A stretch of DNA of 64,000 bases from Prevotella sp. (GTDB lineage Bacteria; Bacteroidota; Bacteroidia; Bacteroidales; Bacteroidaceae). The DNA lies in assembly GCA_017548605.1 (NCBI GenBank), contig JAFYZT010000036.1:124001-188000 (forward strand), in the 5' to 3' direction. The notes beneath the pieces were generated by a model. The model ran no database searches and was not told the origin of the DNA. It worked only from the letters and a program-made list of their open reading frames with translations. The stretch's first letter is position 1, and each line of letters starts with the position of its first letter. The translations under genes were made by a program, and so were the position numbers. This document shows positions 24,977 through 34,515 of this stretch, in pieces.

Positions 24977-26449
24977 TTATTGCTCCTCCAAGGGGATGGC
25001 GAAGTATTTCTTCTTGCCTGTCGGGAACACACCTTGAATATACAATACAGGTTCCTTGCTCGTTGACGCATCCTTCACAATCTTCTGCAAATCGTCAAGA
25101 GAACGGACAACCTCGTCGTTCACTCGCTGGATGATAAAGCCTTTCACCACACCGGCATCTTTCAAAGCACCGTTGTTTACCTTTATCACTTCCAAACCGT
25201 AGCTAATGCCTAACTGACGTTTCTTGGCATCGTCCAATTCCTTGAAACTGGCACCTAACACGTCCAAATCAGCTGGTTTCACTATGCCGGTGTTACCCTG
25301 GGCATTCTTCAATGTTACGGTCTTCTCCTGACGTTTCTTGTTGTGCAGGAAAACGATGTGAACCTTGTCGCCGGGACGCTTGCTGGCAAGAACCTCTTGC
25401 AACTCGGCCATCTTGGTGACAGGTTTGCCGTCCAAAGAGATGATAACGTCGCCTTCCACCAAACCGGCATCACTACCGGCACCTCCTTCGTTCACTTTAC
25501 CTACATAAACACCTTCATTGGTGCCTAAGTCAACTTCCTCGCCACGAGAACGCTGGCTATCGATATAGTTATGTACGTCCTGACCTTGTATGTCGAGCAG
25601 CGCACGTTGGACGGTACCGTATTTCTTCAGGTCATCTACCACTTTCGTCATAATGGACGTAGGAATGGCGAAACCGTAACCGCTATAACTACCTGTCTGA
25701 GAGTACAGCATGGCATTGATACCGATTAACTCTCCGTTGGTGTTAACCAAAGCACCACCGGAATTGCCGGCGTTGATGGCGGCATCGGTCTGAATAAACG
25801 ATTCCACACCGTTGGCATACAATGAACGGGCCTTGGCACTTACAATGCCGGCGGTAACTGTGTTGTTCAAGTTGAAGGGATTGCCGATGGCTAACACCCA
25901 TTCACCAACTTTCAACTTCTCCGAGTCGCCTATGCTAATGGCGGGCAGACTGGATGCGTCAATCTTGATGAGCGCCAAGTCGGTGGTCGGGTCCGTACCG
26001 ATGATACGTGCAGAAAACTCACGATTGTCGTTCAACGTCACCGTCAACTCGTCAGCACCATCTACCACATGGTTGTTAGTGGCGATATAACCGTCGCTGC
26101 TGATGATAACACCACTACCGGAAGCCTCACGACGGGGAGTCTGAACCTGTCGACGTTGAGTGCCGCCTTTGCCGCTGCCCCCACCAGGGTTGCCGAAGAA
26201 ACCGAAGGGATCGCTGAAGAAATCCTCAAACGGGTCGGATTGAACGTCAACAGACCGCACTTTAGAGGTCTGAACATATTTGATGTGAACCACGGAAGGA
26301 AGAGCTTTCTCAGCCGCATAGGTCAGGTCCACATGACCGGCAGGGGGTAGGGGAGCAGCATTTGCCTCGCAAACGCCTCCCATCGACAGCGTCATGCCAC
26401 TAAGGGCAACAACAACCATCAAACTTTTCATTTTCATGTTCATTGTCAT
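24977..26449 (-). CDS. htrA: HtrA/Do family periplasmic serine protease
   Basis: A 490-residue envelope quality-control protease and chaperone. Signal peptide about 1-31 (LMVVVALSGMTLSMGGVCEANA). Glycine-rich loop 88-97, protease domain about 105-290 with triad H127 (TNNHVVDGA), D157 (TTDLALIKID) and S230 (GNSGGALVN), then two PDZ domains (about 295-385 and 395-485). Starts at 26449, 26437 or 26431 are possible, as Met-Thr-Met-Asn-Met-Lys-Met precedes the signal. Its own promoter and terminator make it a single-gene unit. Confidence 0.93.
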   Translation of the reverse strand: MTMNMKMKSLMVVVALSGMTLSMGGVCEANAAPLPPAGHVDLTYAAEKALPSVVHIKYVQTSKVRSVDVQSDPFEDFFSDPFGFFGNPGGGSGKGGTQRRQVQTPRREASGSGVIISSDGYIATNNHVVDGADELTVTLNDNREFSARIIGTDPTTDLALIKIDASSLPAISIGDSEKLKVGEWVLAIGNPFNLNNTVTAGIVSAKARSLYANGVESFIQTDAAINAGNSGGALVNTNGELIGINAMLYSQTGSYSGYGFAIPTSIMTKVVDDLKKYGTVQRALLDIQGQDVHNYIDSQRSRGEEVDLGTNEGVYVGKVNEGGAGSDAGLVEGDVIISLDGKPVTKMAELQEVLASKRPGDKVHIVFLHNKKRQEKTVTLKNAQGNTGIVKPADLDVLGASFKELDDAKKRQLGISYGLEVIKVNNGALKDAGVVKGFIIQRVNDEVVRSLDDLQKIVKDASTSKEPVLYIQGVFPTGKKKYFAIPLEEQ

Positions 26450-26501
26450 TATAACTTATTATCTATTAATTTTATAATCTAACAATTTGTTTAATTTCCT
26501 G

Positions 26502-26509
26502 CAAATTTA
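26502..26509 (-). promoter_or_regulatory. -7 box TAAATTTG of htrA
   Basis: TAnnTTTG on the minus strand, 52 bp before the ATG at 26449. Confidence 0.55.
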
Positions 26510-26710
26510 GGTGCATTTTTCTTTTTCCCGACAAATAGCTTGATTATTTGTCCACTTTTAACAATCAAAATACTATCATTAACGGCTGTTAGCGACCTAA
26601 CCCCGTTTTTTAATCTTTCTTTAAAAACCACCTCTTTCAAAGTAATCATAAACTGAAATCTTCATTCTTATTCATCTTCAAACCCATATAGAAATCATTA
26701 ACAAATAATT

Positions 26711-27673
26711 TCAATCTTCACGCTTTATACGCTGAAATCTCTCCAACGCTTCTATCGCCTCGTCCTCATCGTCAGTTAACGTCAAAAGGAGATTCTTATA
26801 TCTGCCGCGTGATACCATATCCTGTAAGAAAGGATAGATGGGCACTTCCTCAGTCCAAAATGCTTTGCCCAAAAACACCATCGGACTGGAAAAACCAAAC
26901 GACAGGTAGTGATTCTGGACGGCATCTTGGAAAATCTCCTGCAACGTACCGGCACTGCCGGGGGTGTAGATGATACCGCCGAAAGCTAAAGTCAGGATGC
27001 TGTCTTCGCGGATGCTGTTCTCGAAAAACTTGGCGATGTGGGTGGCAAAGGGTGTGGTAGGCTCATGCCCGTATAGCCATGTGGGAATGCCCAGACTATC
27101 GTGACGCTGCTGCGGGTAACGTGTCATCACACGAAAAGCACTCTCCAACCAGCCGCTATCTTGATAACAAGGGGCGGGAAGAAGCATGTCCAAAGCCTCC
27201 ATGAATTCCTCGCTGCTACGACCTGCCATCCATGCACCGAAATGAGTGGCTTCCATGGCACCTGGACCACCACCGCTGAGCATGTAAAAATCGCGCTCGG
27301 TAAGGTGCTTGCTGATGAGGGCAATGTCACGGAACATCTTGTCTGTCCTGCGTAGGGCATGACCACCCATAATACCAATGCAACGGATAGGAGAATGGCT
27401 GTCGAAGAAACGGTCTAACGCCTGATGCATGCCATGGTCGTGCAACGTACGGGCTAATGACTCGTTCACACTGTTGGCCTGTTTGCCTGTATTCATGTAA
27501 TGCTGATATACCAAGGTGTCATGACACGTTGCCATGCTCAACGCGTCATCCATGTCATAACCCTTGTACAGCTCTGCAGCACTATATAGTTCCCTGCGGG
27601 TCACATCGTAAGGCACTTGCTTCAAATAGTCAACGGTGCCTTCAAAATCATTGAAATACTTGTCGGCTATCAT
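26711..27673 (-). CDS. LOG-like (lysine decarboxylase-fold) nucleotide hydrolase
   Basis: 320 residues with a Rossmann-like LOG core: IGIMGG near 99-104, GGGPGAMEA at 134-142 and PGSAGTLQE at 238-246, the last a variant of the PGGxGTxxE signature. These enzymes split 5'-ribosyl nucleotides (cytokinin precursors in plants, purine or pyrimidine monophosphates in bacteria such as PpnN). The roughly 90-residue N-terminal extension and the GSAGT variant set it apart from small LOG proteins. Exact substrate is unknown. Stands alone between htrA and the pigment cluster. Confidence 0.72.
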   Translation of the reverse strand: MIADKYFNDFEGTVDYLKQVPYDVTRRELYSAAELYKGYDMDDALSMATCHDTLVYQHYMNTGKQANSVNESLARTLHDHGMHQALDRFFDSHSPIRCIGIMGGHALRRTDKMFRDIALISKHLTERDFYMLSGGGPGAMEATHFGAWMAGRSSEEFMEALDMLLPAPCYQDSGWLESAFRVMTRYPQQRHDSLGIPTWLYGHEPTTPFATHIAKFFENSIREDSILTLAFGGIIYTPGSAGTLQEIFQDAVQNHYLSFGFSSPMVFLGKAFWTEEVPIYPFLQDMVSRGRYKNLLLTLTDDEDEAIEALERFQRIKRED

Positions 27674-27713
27674 AATTCACGATTTATAATTCATAATTAT
27701 ATATGGCGAAACA

Positions 27714-27834
27714 ATCACTCATCACTCGTCACTCGTCACTCATCACTCATCACTCATCACTCATTACTCATCACTCATCACTCGTCACTCATCACTCGTC
27801 ACTCATCACTCGTCACTCATCACTCGTCACTCGT
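27714..27834. repeat. cactcatcactcgt tandem array
   Basis: About 120 bp of 10-bp units alternating tcactcatca and ctcgtcactc. It lies at the 3' end of the AMP-ligase gene, and the last codons of that gene (His, Glu, stop) are made from the array. Related sequence is at 40405-40480 inside a ketosynthase gene and at 53291-53320. Confidence 0.9.
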
Positions 27835-29149
27835 GATACCCCTTCCTGTCCAACTTCCCGTTGAATGTACGTTTCACTTCTTCAACACGTTCATATAGTA
27901 AGGGTACCTTGTGACGTTCCAGTTTGGCATTGATAAAACGGGCAATGTCTCGCTTGTTAATCTCTTCTCCGTCATGTGAAACGTATAATAACTTTAATGC
28001 ATGACCGGTTATCGGAGAGATAACACCAATGCAAATACAGTCTTTGATGTTAGGATGAGATAAGGCGACATCTTCCACTTCCGTGGGCGAAATCTTGAAA
28101 CCGCCAACATTAATGACATCATCGTTCCTACCCGTCAAATGAAGCATGCCTTCCTCATCGATGAACCCGTTGTCGGCGGTGTACAACACGCCGTCGCGCA
28201 ACACCTCGCGGGTGCGCTCCATCTCGGCAGCGTAACCAACCATGAGCGTCTTGCCTTGACAAGCAACCTGACCGCTATCGGTAATGTGGAATGATGAATG
28301 TTTCATCGCTTTGCCAAGGCAACCCGACAGGCAACGGCCGTCATTGAAATTATAGGTGCTGATGATGCCGGTCTCGGTAGAGGCATAAGTGTTGAACAAA
28401 CGACTGTGTGGGAGTAGTTCACACAATGCCAGCATGTCGGCATGAGGCATGGGGGCGGCACCAGTCTCAATGAAGTCTATCTTATTGGCATAGCTGCCCA
28501 GCCGTTTCTTGGCCAGTTGTAAGAGGATACGGGCACTCGTAGGAACCATAAAGGTGGCCACTTTTTTACAGGGATAATCCAAGGCGGCAAAAAAGGCATT
28601 CAAGTCTTTCATGCTTTCCAACAGATAGAGGGTGCCACCTTGCATCATCACGGGATAGATTTTCGACAAACTGCCGATATGGTTCAAGGGACCGTTGATA
28701 ATGAACACATGGTCGGCAGTAAAACCGTGAGCAGCTATCAGGTTCTCACCATTGGCCAGGATGGTGGTATGGCTGACCATCACTCCCTTGCTCTGACCTG
28801 TGGTGCCAGTAGTAAACAAGATATCGGCGACATCACATGGCGGGACAAACGATTCATAACGCTTTGCTATCTCATGCATCTTGTCATCGCTGATGTCGCT
28901 TTCCAAAGGAAGCGCTACGGCGCCCATCATATGAAGGGCGAAATAGGTGAGCAGAAAACCCAAGTCCTGGGTGTTGCGAAAACAGACAACTTGTCCGCAA
29001 TTCACCCCCTCACTGCGTAACTCCGCAACCCGCTCATCCATCAGGGTACATAATTTTCCGTAGGTGATGACTTGGCCACCAACTACCACGGCTACCTTAT
29101 CAGGCTGTTTCTCTCCGTGTCTCTTAATATATTCTTCTAAACAATTCAC
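27827..29149 (-). CDS. AMP-dependent acyl ligase (aryl polyene cluster)
   Basis: A 440-residue adenylate-forming enzyme starting at GTG 29149. Motifs: P-loop FTTGTTGQSKG (112-122), YASTETG, the hinge GRNDDVINVGGFKIS and the catalytic C-terminal lysine in NGKLDRKG. It activates a carboxylic acid as acyl-AMP for loading onto a thiol; in aryl polyene clusters this is taken to be the aromatic starter acid or a fatty acid. It is short for the family (usually about 500), mainly in the N-terminal part. The ACP gene 34 bp upstream is its likely acceptor. Confidence 0.85.
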   Translation of the reverse strand: MNCLEEYIKRHGEKQPDKVAVVVGGQVITYGKLCTLMDERVAELRSEGVNCGQVVCFRNTQDLGFLLTYFALHMMGAVALPLESDISDDKMHEIAKRYESFVPPCDVADILFTTGTTGQSKGVMVSHTTILANGENLIAAHGFTADHVFIINGPLNHIGSLSKIYPVMMQGGTLYLLESMKDLNAFFAALDYPCKKVATFMVPTSARILLQLAKKRLGSYANKIDFIETGAAPMPHADMLALCELLPHSRLFNTYASTETGIISTYNFNDGRCLSGCLGKAMKHSSFHITDSGQVACQGKTLMVGYAAEMERTREVLRDGVLYTADNGFIDEEGMLHLTGRNDDVINVGGFKISPTEVEDVALSHPNIKDCICIGVISPITGHALKLLYVSHDGEEINKRDIARFINAKLERHKVPLLYERVEEVKRTFNGKLDRKGYHE

Positions 29150-29183
29150 AATTGATCATTCTTCATCGCATGGCGGCGATTCC

Positions 29184-29417
29184 TCATTTCTCATCCCTCA
29201 TTCGTAATTTTGCTTCAACCATCGCCACGATACTGTCAAGGTTCCTCAGATTCCTCGGCGTGGCATCGGCGGCTTCCAACTCTATATCGAATGTCTCCGA
29301 CAACGACATAAGGATATGGGTGACACCCAGTGAGTCTAACTCGCTGAATAAAAAGTCACTATCCGCATCCACCAATGGAACGGCTTCTTCTATCAATGCT
29401 CGGATTTGTTCTTTCAT
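29184..29417 (-). CDS. Acyl carrier protein (first of three)
   Basis: 77 residues from ATG 29417; an ATG at 29447 would add a ten-residue MKENDIKKND lead encoded by a tandem array, so the shorter form is preferred. The phosphopantetheine serine is S29 in ELDSLGVTHIL, an unusual form of the DSL motif. It lies between the exporter and the AMP-ligase genes and probably receives the acyl group activated by the ligase. Confidence 0.8.
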   Translation of the reverse strand: MKEQIRALIEEAVPLVDADSDFLFSELDSLGVTHILMSLSETFDIELEAADATPRNLRNLDSIVAMVEAKLRMRDEK

Positions 29418-29456
29418 ATCGTTCTTCTTTATATCGTTCTCTTTCATATCGTTCCA
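29410..29456. repeat. atatcgttct tandem array at the ACP start
   Basis: Four degenerate copies of tttcatatcgttc overlap the 5' end of the ACP gene and supply its possible start codons. Confidence 0.7.
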
Positions 29457-29476
29457 AGTTCAAATTTTATTTTATT

Positions 29477-32341
29477 CTATTCTATAGCATCTATAGTGCC
29501 TATAGCATCTATAGTGCCTATAGCATCTATTGCGTCTATGGTTCCTATAGCATCTATACCCTGCACCTCCAGGTTGCTGACCAATCCCTCGCCACTGTAT
29601 TTCGCCACCAATCGTTTGTCCTCGTCTGCTTCACAGGCTACAATGGTCTTCTCTGGATACCTCAAGGCCAGAAGCAATGCCAATTCTCCGTAACCGCTGT
29701 TCTTCACTACCACGTGGGCCGGTAAATCATCCCTCTCCAACCACGAAGCATAGTTACCGTGTTCTCGCAGATGATGCTGCACGGTCTTCAAAATGTCATG
29801 TCCTTTATAACGGTACCTGTCTACCACCAACGAGACGACATCGTCTTCACTGTTACGATGGAACAATCGGCGCAACGTCAATGGACGCTTACGGTATTCG
29901 CCGTTCTTCATCACCAACCATTTGAAGAGCAGGGGCGGGATGAGGTAGGCCATGAACACGACGGTAAACATACCAATGATAGTCACTTCCGCCAACGAAT
30001 GAAGGGCAGGGTGTTTGGCAAAAATCAGGGTGCCGATACCGAAAAACATAATCAATGCGGAGATGATGATGCTGTTTTTGTACGAGGCAACCATCTTCTT
30101 CCTATAGGCATATTCATATTGGCAACCTTCGGTCATGAAAATGGTGTAGTCATCACCCTGACCGAAAATGAAAGTGGCCAAAATCACATTCACCATATTG
30201 AACTGAATACCTAACAAGGTCATGATGCCCATAATCCATATCCAGCTGATGGCCATAGGCAAAAATGAGAGAAGGGCCAGCTCGATGCTCCCCAAAGAAA
30301 ACCAAAGGAAGAAAAAGACAATCAGTCCGCAGGCCCAACCGATATAGTTGAAATTGTCTGACAGCGTACTGGCTATCGTGCCGTTCATGCTCTCGATATC
30401 AAAGGCGTACATGCCTTCTCGCTCCTTGGCATAGTATTGCTTCACGGTGTCAAAATGTTGCTCTTTTACAAACAGTTGGTCAATCACGTTGTACATATGG
30501 TGCAGACTGTCTGTCCTCGTTTGGCCGGCAAATAACAGGTTGCGCACCTCATCGAAATAGGAAGCTTCTTGGGGCGTGTACGTTTCGTGAAGGATGGAGG
30601 AGAAATCATCAAACGACCCCTCGGCAAAACCTGCCTGTTGGGCGGCAGCTGGTAAACGGGTGTCGAAAAGGGTACGGTGGGAATCTACAAAACTTAACCA
30701 TCGTTCCAAACGCTGCGCTTGCACCGCCTTGGAACAGAGGAAAGGCACACAACTGTGAACTCTGGCCGCCTCGCCACTTGACAGCAATGCATCGGTTTCC
30801 TCATGACCTCTCTGACAACGGTCCAATGCTTCATCCATCGTCTTACCTTCGTAAACTACATACAGGGTTTTCTGTTTTGACGTGGAAATGAAATTCTCTT
30901 GAAGATAGTCCATGTCGGCTCGTTGCTCATTTGTCATGTAGTTGATGTGGTTCATATTCACATCGAAAGTGGTGCCTAAACTGAAATAGCCGAACACACA
31001 GGTCAGCACAATGACCAAGGCTACCAACCATCGCTTGTTCTCCAACCGCAATGAACTGATTTTGCTAATGGCGGCAGGTGGGGTATGGCCGGGACGTGAC
31101 TTGGCCACATGCGGCAGGTAGATGAGCACGAAAAGGATGGTGCCGATGAGTAGAAACGAACTGAATAGTCCTAAGTCACGAAGGGCTTGTGACTGTAAGG
31201 GAACGAGGGCAAGGAACGCTCCCACGGTGGTGATGTTGCCGACGACCAAAGGGGCGACAATCTCTTTCAGGGCAGTGCGCACGGTTGGGGTGTGCTGCAT
31301 GTGTGCTATCAGGTGAAGGGGGTAATTAAAGGCGATGCCCAGGATTATTGATGATATACCGATGACAATGACCGACACGTTGTTGTGGACGACGGCAAGA
31401 CAACCCATGGCGAACAGCCAACCCCAGGCGATGGACAGAACGATGAGCGACATGTTCCAAACGCTGCGAAAAGAATAATACAGCAACCCTACGATGAGTA
31501 ACACGGCTAAGACAACGCTTAACAGGCTGTCCTGCCTAATCTGGCGAGCATTGCCAACGGCTACCGAAGGACCTCCGGCAATATGGATAGAAAGGCCGCT
31601 GTGATTCTTGGCGGTCGTGTCGGCGGCACGCTCTAACAAGTCCACCAACTGGGCATTGTGATGGGTTTCGCTCGATCCAAAGGGTGATGTCAGCATCAGC
31701 AGTGAGCAACGCATGTCACGGCTGAAGACATAACCGTCGTGCAACTCATAGTTCATATCGCCGCCTGAACGTTGTAGTCTTGATACAACGGGGGTGAACA
31801 GGTTCAAAGGGTCGCGCTGAAGATTGTCGGAAAACAGACCAGAAACGGGAAACATTAATAGCTGCTTGTCGGCCTGCAATTGCTCGGCAATGTAACTGTC
31901 ATCATTCAACAGACTGTCCATGTGCGCATAGTCTGCATCAGTAAGGAAATAAGGGATGTTGCGGTACACGAAGTCAGATACCGTACCCACCTGTTCGTAA
32001 TCCACCTGGTTTATTAATCCAGAAGTTGTTCCTTCAGGGTCCAACGACGACAGTATATCTTGATAGTCTTCCATGGCAGACACCATACTGTCTGGCTCCA
32101 CCACGTTGCTGTCTTTTGATTGAAATAATACAAACAGACGGTCGGCACCAGAGATATCTTGGTAGATAGCCATGGCTTTCTGATGCCTCTCTCCCAAGGG
32201 AAGGAAATCGGTGATGTCTTCCTTGTAACGTTGACCCAAAAACAAAACGACAAGCACTAATGTGACAAACACAAAACTACACCGACGCAGCAAATGGTGC
32301 GCCTTCATATAGTCGTATATCTTTGTCACAATCTCTGCCAT
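29477..32341 (-). CDS. MMPL/RND-type lipid exporter with repeat-encoded tail
   Basis: A 954-residue inner-membrane exporter of the MMPL/RND superfamily. Membrane segment 1 is about 20-40; a large periplasmic loop follows to about 265; five or six segments span about 270-420; then a second segment/loop/segments set (about 440-830), including LATFIFGQGDDYTIFMTEG with the charged residues of RND segments. A soluble C-terminal part (about 835-928, VVKNSGYGELALLLALRYPEKTIVACEADED) resembles a fragment of a methyltransferase fold. The last 26 residues (929-954) are IDAIGT/IDAID repeats encoded by a tandem array. In aryl polyene clusters such proteins are taken to carry the lipid product across the membrane. 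Confidence 0.85.
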   Translation of the reverse strand: MAEIVTKIYDYMKAHHLLRRCSFVFVTLVLVVLFLGQRYKEDITDFLPLGERHQKAMAIYQDISGADRLFVLFQSKDSNVVEPDSMVSAMEDYQDILSSLDPEGTTSGLINQVDYEQVGTVSDFVYRNIPYFLTDADYAHMDSLLNDDSYIAEQLQADKQLLMFPVSGLFSDNLQRDPLNLFTPVVSRLQRSGGDMNYELHDGYVFSRDMRCSLLMLTSPFGSSETHHNAQLVDLLERAADTTAKNHSGLSIHIAGGPSVAVGNARQIRQDSLLSVVLAVLLIVGLLYYSFRSVWNMSLIVLSIAWGWLFAMGCLAVVHNNVSVIVIGISSIILGIAFNYPLHLIAHMQHTPTVRTALKEIVAPLVVGNITTVGAFLALVPLQSQALRDLGLFSSFLLIGTILFVLIYLPHVAKSRPGHTPPAAISKISSLRLENKRWLVALVIVLTCVFGYFSLGTTFDVNMNHINYMTNEQRADMDYLQENFISTSKQKTLYVVYEGKTMDEALDRCQRGHEETDALLSSGEAARVHSCVPFLCSKAVQAQRLERWLSFVDSHRTLFDTRLPAAAQQAGFAEGSFDDFSSILHETYTPQEASYFDEVRNLLFAGQTRTDSLHHMYNVIDQLFVKEQHFDTVKQYYAKEREGMYAFDIESMNGTIASTLSDNFNYIGWACGLIVFFFLWFSLGSIELALLSFLPMAISWIWIMGIMTLLGIQFNMVNVILATFIFGQGDDYTIFMTEGCQYEYAYRKKMVASYKNSIIISALIMFFGIGTLIFAKHPALHSLAEVTIIGMFTVVFMAYLIPPLLFKWLVMKNGEYRKRPLTLRRLFHRNSEDDVVSLVVDRYRYKGHDILKTVQHHLREHGNYASWLERDDLPAHVVVKNSGYGELALLLALRYPEKTIVACEADEDKRLVAKYSGEGLVSNLEVQGIDAIGTIDAIDAIGTIDAIGTIDAIE
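29478..29560. repeat. ctatagtgc / ctatagcat tandem array inside the exporter gene
   Basis: Units of about 9 bp (ctatagcat, ctatagtgc, ctattgcgt) repeat about nine times and form the 3' end of the exporter frame, including its stop. The same motif recurs as non-coding sequence at 50695-50797. Confidence 0.85.
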
Positions 32342-32343
32342 CT

Positions 32344-32373
32344 ACAACGTTCAATGTTCAATGTTCAACGTTT
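32344..32373. repeat. ttcaatgttcaacg junction array
   Basis: Three copies of gttcaa(t/c)gttcaa type units between the acyltransferase and exporter genes. Related units occur at about 34505-34527 and 55766-55795. Confidence 0.6.
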
Positions 32374-33494
32374 CTTTCCACCGGATTTGCGTAGATTCCA
32401 ATGAAAATTTCCTTCAACCGGTCTATATCGCAAGTATCATATTTGTCCAACAACTCCAATCGCTTGGCAAAGGTGTCATACTCCGACTTCGTGTACATGG
32501 CGGAGTATTTGTTGCTGCCATATAGCATGTCGTGTGCAATGTAATTGTTCGGGTACAGACGGTAGCCTAAGCGGATGCGTTGGTCAATCAGACGTGCTAC
32601 AGACTTGTGGTACTCGTTTTTGGTCTGATGCTCAAAAGCATTCAACTCTACTTCGCTGATAGGCTCGCACAACGTGAAATGAACACGGCCCTTGGGCTGC
32701 AAGATGCCGGTGATGATGCTGTTCAGGTCCTCGCCGGGCTTTTTCGTGTATTTACGGAACTGAGACTCATACAATTCCAAAGCTTTCAACACGTCACATG
32801 ATTCCCATTCGTACGATACGGCAATGGGAACAATGTGCAACTCACTCAAAGCCTTAATCTTATTGTTAGGTTCACTCATGCAGAACATCTTGATGATTCC
32901 TTGGTCGGTAATATCGATGCCGTTCTTGGTACGTCCGTTGCGTTGAGCTATCCACACAGACCGTTTCTTTTCGAGGATAGTGTGTCGTATGTACTCCGAA
33001 AGATGTGACGAACTTTTATAGAAATCTTTTAGATTGCCGCCGGGACGCTCAACTCTGAACATTTTGTTGCATTTGCCAATGTCCACCACCGTAGGGTTAA
33101 TCATCAGGTTAGCACCAAAAGTGATTTCGGTGGTTTCGAAACCGTTCTTCACCAAAAAATACTGGAACAGACTGGCGTCCAATACAATGTCGCGGTGGTT
33201 GGATACGTAAAGGTATTGTTTGTTTGGGTGAAGTCGATCCAGACCTGAACAGGTGAAACAACTGATGCTGCGTTTGATAATCTGCTCGTTCACTTGATAC
33301 ATCGTGTCGTGCTGAAACGCACGGGTACTGGTAAAAGAGGAAATCCTTTTACGAACATCCTCAATAGGAAGGTCAGGATAAACAAAAGTAGAAAGAAGAG
33401 GAAACACCTTGCAGGTGGCTATGCGTTGCATGGCCGCAGGTATCTCTTCCTCATAGTACGGACGGATATCGTCAAATCTCGGGTCTTTCAACAT
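32358..33494 (-). CDS. PlsC/PlsB-like acyltransferase
   Basis: 378 residues from ATG 33494 (MLKDPRFDDIRPYYEEEIP); an in-frame ATG at 33536 is possible. The acyltransferase box is SNHRDIVLD, which has one residue more between His and Asp than the usual HxxxxD, and further blocks are NPTVVDIGKCNKMFRVERPGG, SVWIAQRNGRTKNG and LHIVPIAVSYEWESCD. No membrane segment is obvious, so it is probably peripheral. It likely transfers an acyl group, perhaps the polyene, to a lipid. The box variant occurs in a Bacteroidota subgroup as far as I recall. Confidence 0.75.
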   Translation of the reverse strand: MLKDPRFDDIRPYYEEEIPAAMQRIATCKVFPLLSTFVYPDLPIEDVRKRISSFTSTRAFQHDTMYQVNEQIIKRSISCFTCSGLDRLHPNKQYLYVSNHRDIVLDASLFQYFLVKNGFETTEITFGANLMINPTVVDIGKCNKMFRVERPGGNLKDFYKSSSHLSEYIRHTILEKKRSVWIAQRNGRTKNGIDITDQGIIKMFCMSEPNNKIKALSELHIVPIAVSYEWESCDVLKALELYESQFRKYTKKPGEDLNSIITGILQPKGRVHFTLCEPISEVELNAFEHQTKNEYHKSVARLIDQRIRLGYRLYPNNYIAHDMLYGSNKYSAMYTKSEYDTFAKRLELLDKYDTCDIDRLKEIFIGIYANPVERNVEH

Positions 33495-33630
33495 AATCGT
33501 TTCTTGCAAATGAGCACTTATTTCGTACCTAAACATGCAAAGCTAATCAATTCTTCCCAAAAAACGAAAGAATTATCCAAAAAACAATTACAGAAATGAT
33601 AAACCTGGGTTTACTTGGAAATGCCTGAAA

Positions 33631-34494
33631 CTACTTGGGAAGTGTTTCTCTGGCCCATTTCAAAAACATCTCTTTCCATTCCCTGCATTCAGCAGTACCC
33701 TTTGTGTCGCTGGCTCCGAAACCGTGGCCGCCATGTTCGTACTGCAAATAAACGTGCGGCACACTTTGTGCCGTAAGTGCAGAATCAAGTAACACGCTGT
33801 TGCGGTAATCTACCACTGGGTCATCCTTGCAGTTTACCAGAAAAACAGGACAACAATCCCTTGGAACATGTCGTTCCAACGAAAGAGAGTCTCTTAAGGA
33901 GCGGTTCCTCACACGACTCTCACCTAACAAAGCGCGGCGTGACCGTTTGTGGACGCAGTCAGCCTCCATCGTTACAACAGGGTAGATGGGAGCCACAAAA
34001 TAGGGCTTGTCAGCTCCTGTGAACAACTCGGCAGCGGACATTACCAGGTGACCACCAGCCGAGAAACCCATGGCTCCGACATGTAAGGTGTCGATACCGA
34101 AATCATGATGATGGCTTTTTACATATCGGATGGCCTGACGTAAATCGTCTTGAGGGTCGGGATAACGGTTCCCCCGGAACACATAACGGAAACGAAACAG
34201 AAAGGCGGGCACATACGCTGTACGATAGCGTAAAACGAAAGCACTGATGCCGTGGGACTGCAACCATCTTCCCACAGCATGTCCCTCGGTCTCCATATCG
34301 TGCCAAAAATAGCTGCCGCCGGGACAGACAATAACGGCCATGTTTCCTTCACCATCAGCTGGATAAGGGGTCATCTCGACGGTCTTATGACAAGACGTGC
34401 CCTCCCAGATGTTCATGGGGTTACTCGTTTCCTGCCCTATGGAAATGCTGGTAACGAGAAAGAATATGACTAAGAAAAAAACGGCACGTCTCAT
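33631..34494 (-). CDS. Exported alpha/beta-hydrolase esterase
   Basis: 287 residues. Signal peptide 1-20 (AVFFLVIFFLVTSISIG). Alpha/beta-hydrolase fold: oxyanion region VCPGGSYFWHD, nucleophile serine in GFSAGGH, acid Asp in NCKDDPVVDY and His in YEHGGHGFG. It matches the acetyl-esterase/BD-FAE group that removes acetyl or acyl groups. It sits in the pigment operon between the GT-acyltransferase and PlsC-like genes (21-bp gap to the former), so it may trim an acylated intermediate in the periplasm; it could also be an unrelated acetylxylan-type esterase. Confidence 0.8.
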   Translation of the reverse strand: MRRAVFFLVIFFLVTSISIGQETSNPMNIWEGTSCHKTVEMTPYPADGEGNMAVIVCPGGSYFWHDMETEGHAVGRWLQSHGISAFVLRYRTAYVPAFLFRFRYVFRGNRYPDPQDDLRQAIRYVKSHHHDFGIDTLHVGAMGFSAGGHLVMSAAELFTGADKPYFVAPIYPVVTMEADCVHKRSRRALLGESRVRNRSLRDSLSLERHVPRDCCPVFLVNCKDDPVVDYRNSVLLDSALTAQSVPHVYLQYEHGGHGFGASDTKGTAECREWKEMFLKWARETLPK

Positions 34495-34515
34495 CCTCTC
34501 ATCAATGTACGATGT

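Noticed and set aside
27714..27834. CRISPR or mobile element for the cactcgt array
   Set aside because: Units of 7-10 bp without spacers, terminal inverted repeats or transposase; it is a simple tandem array.
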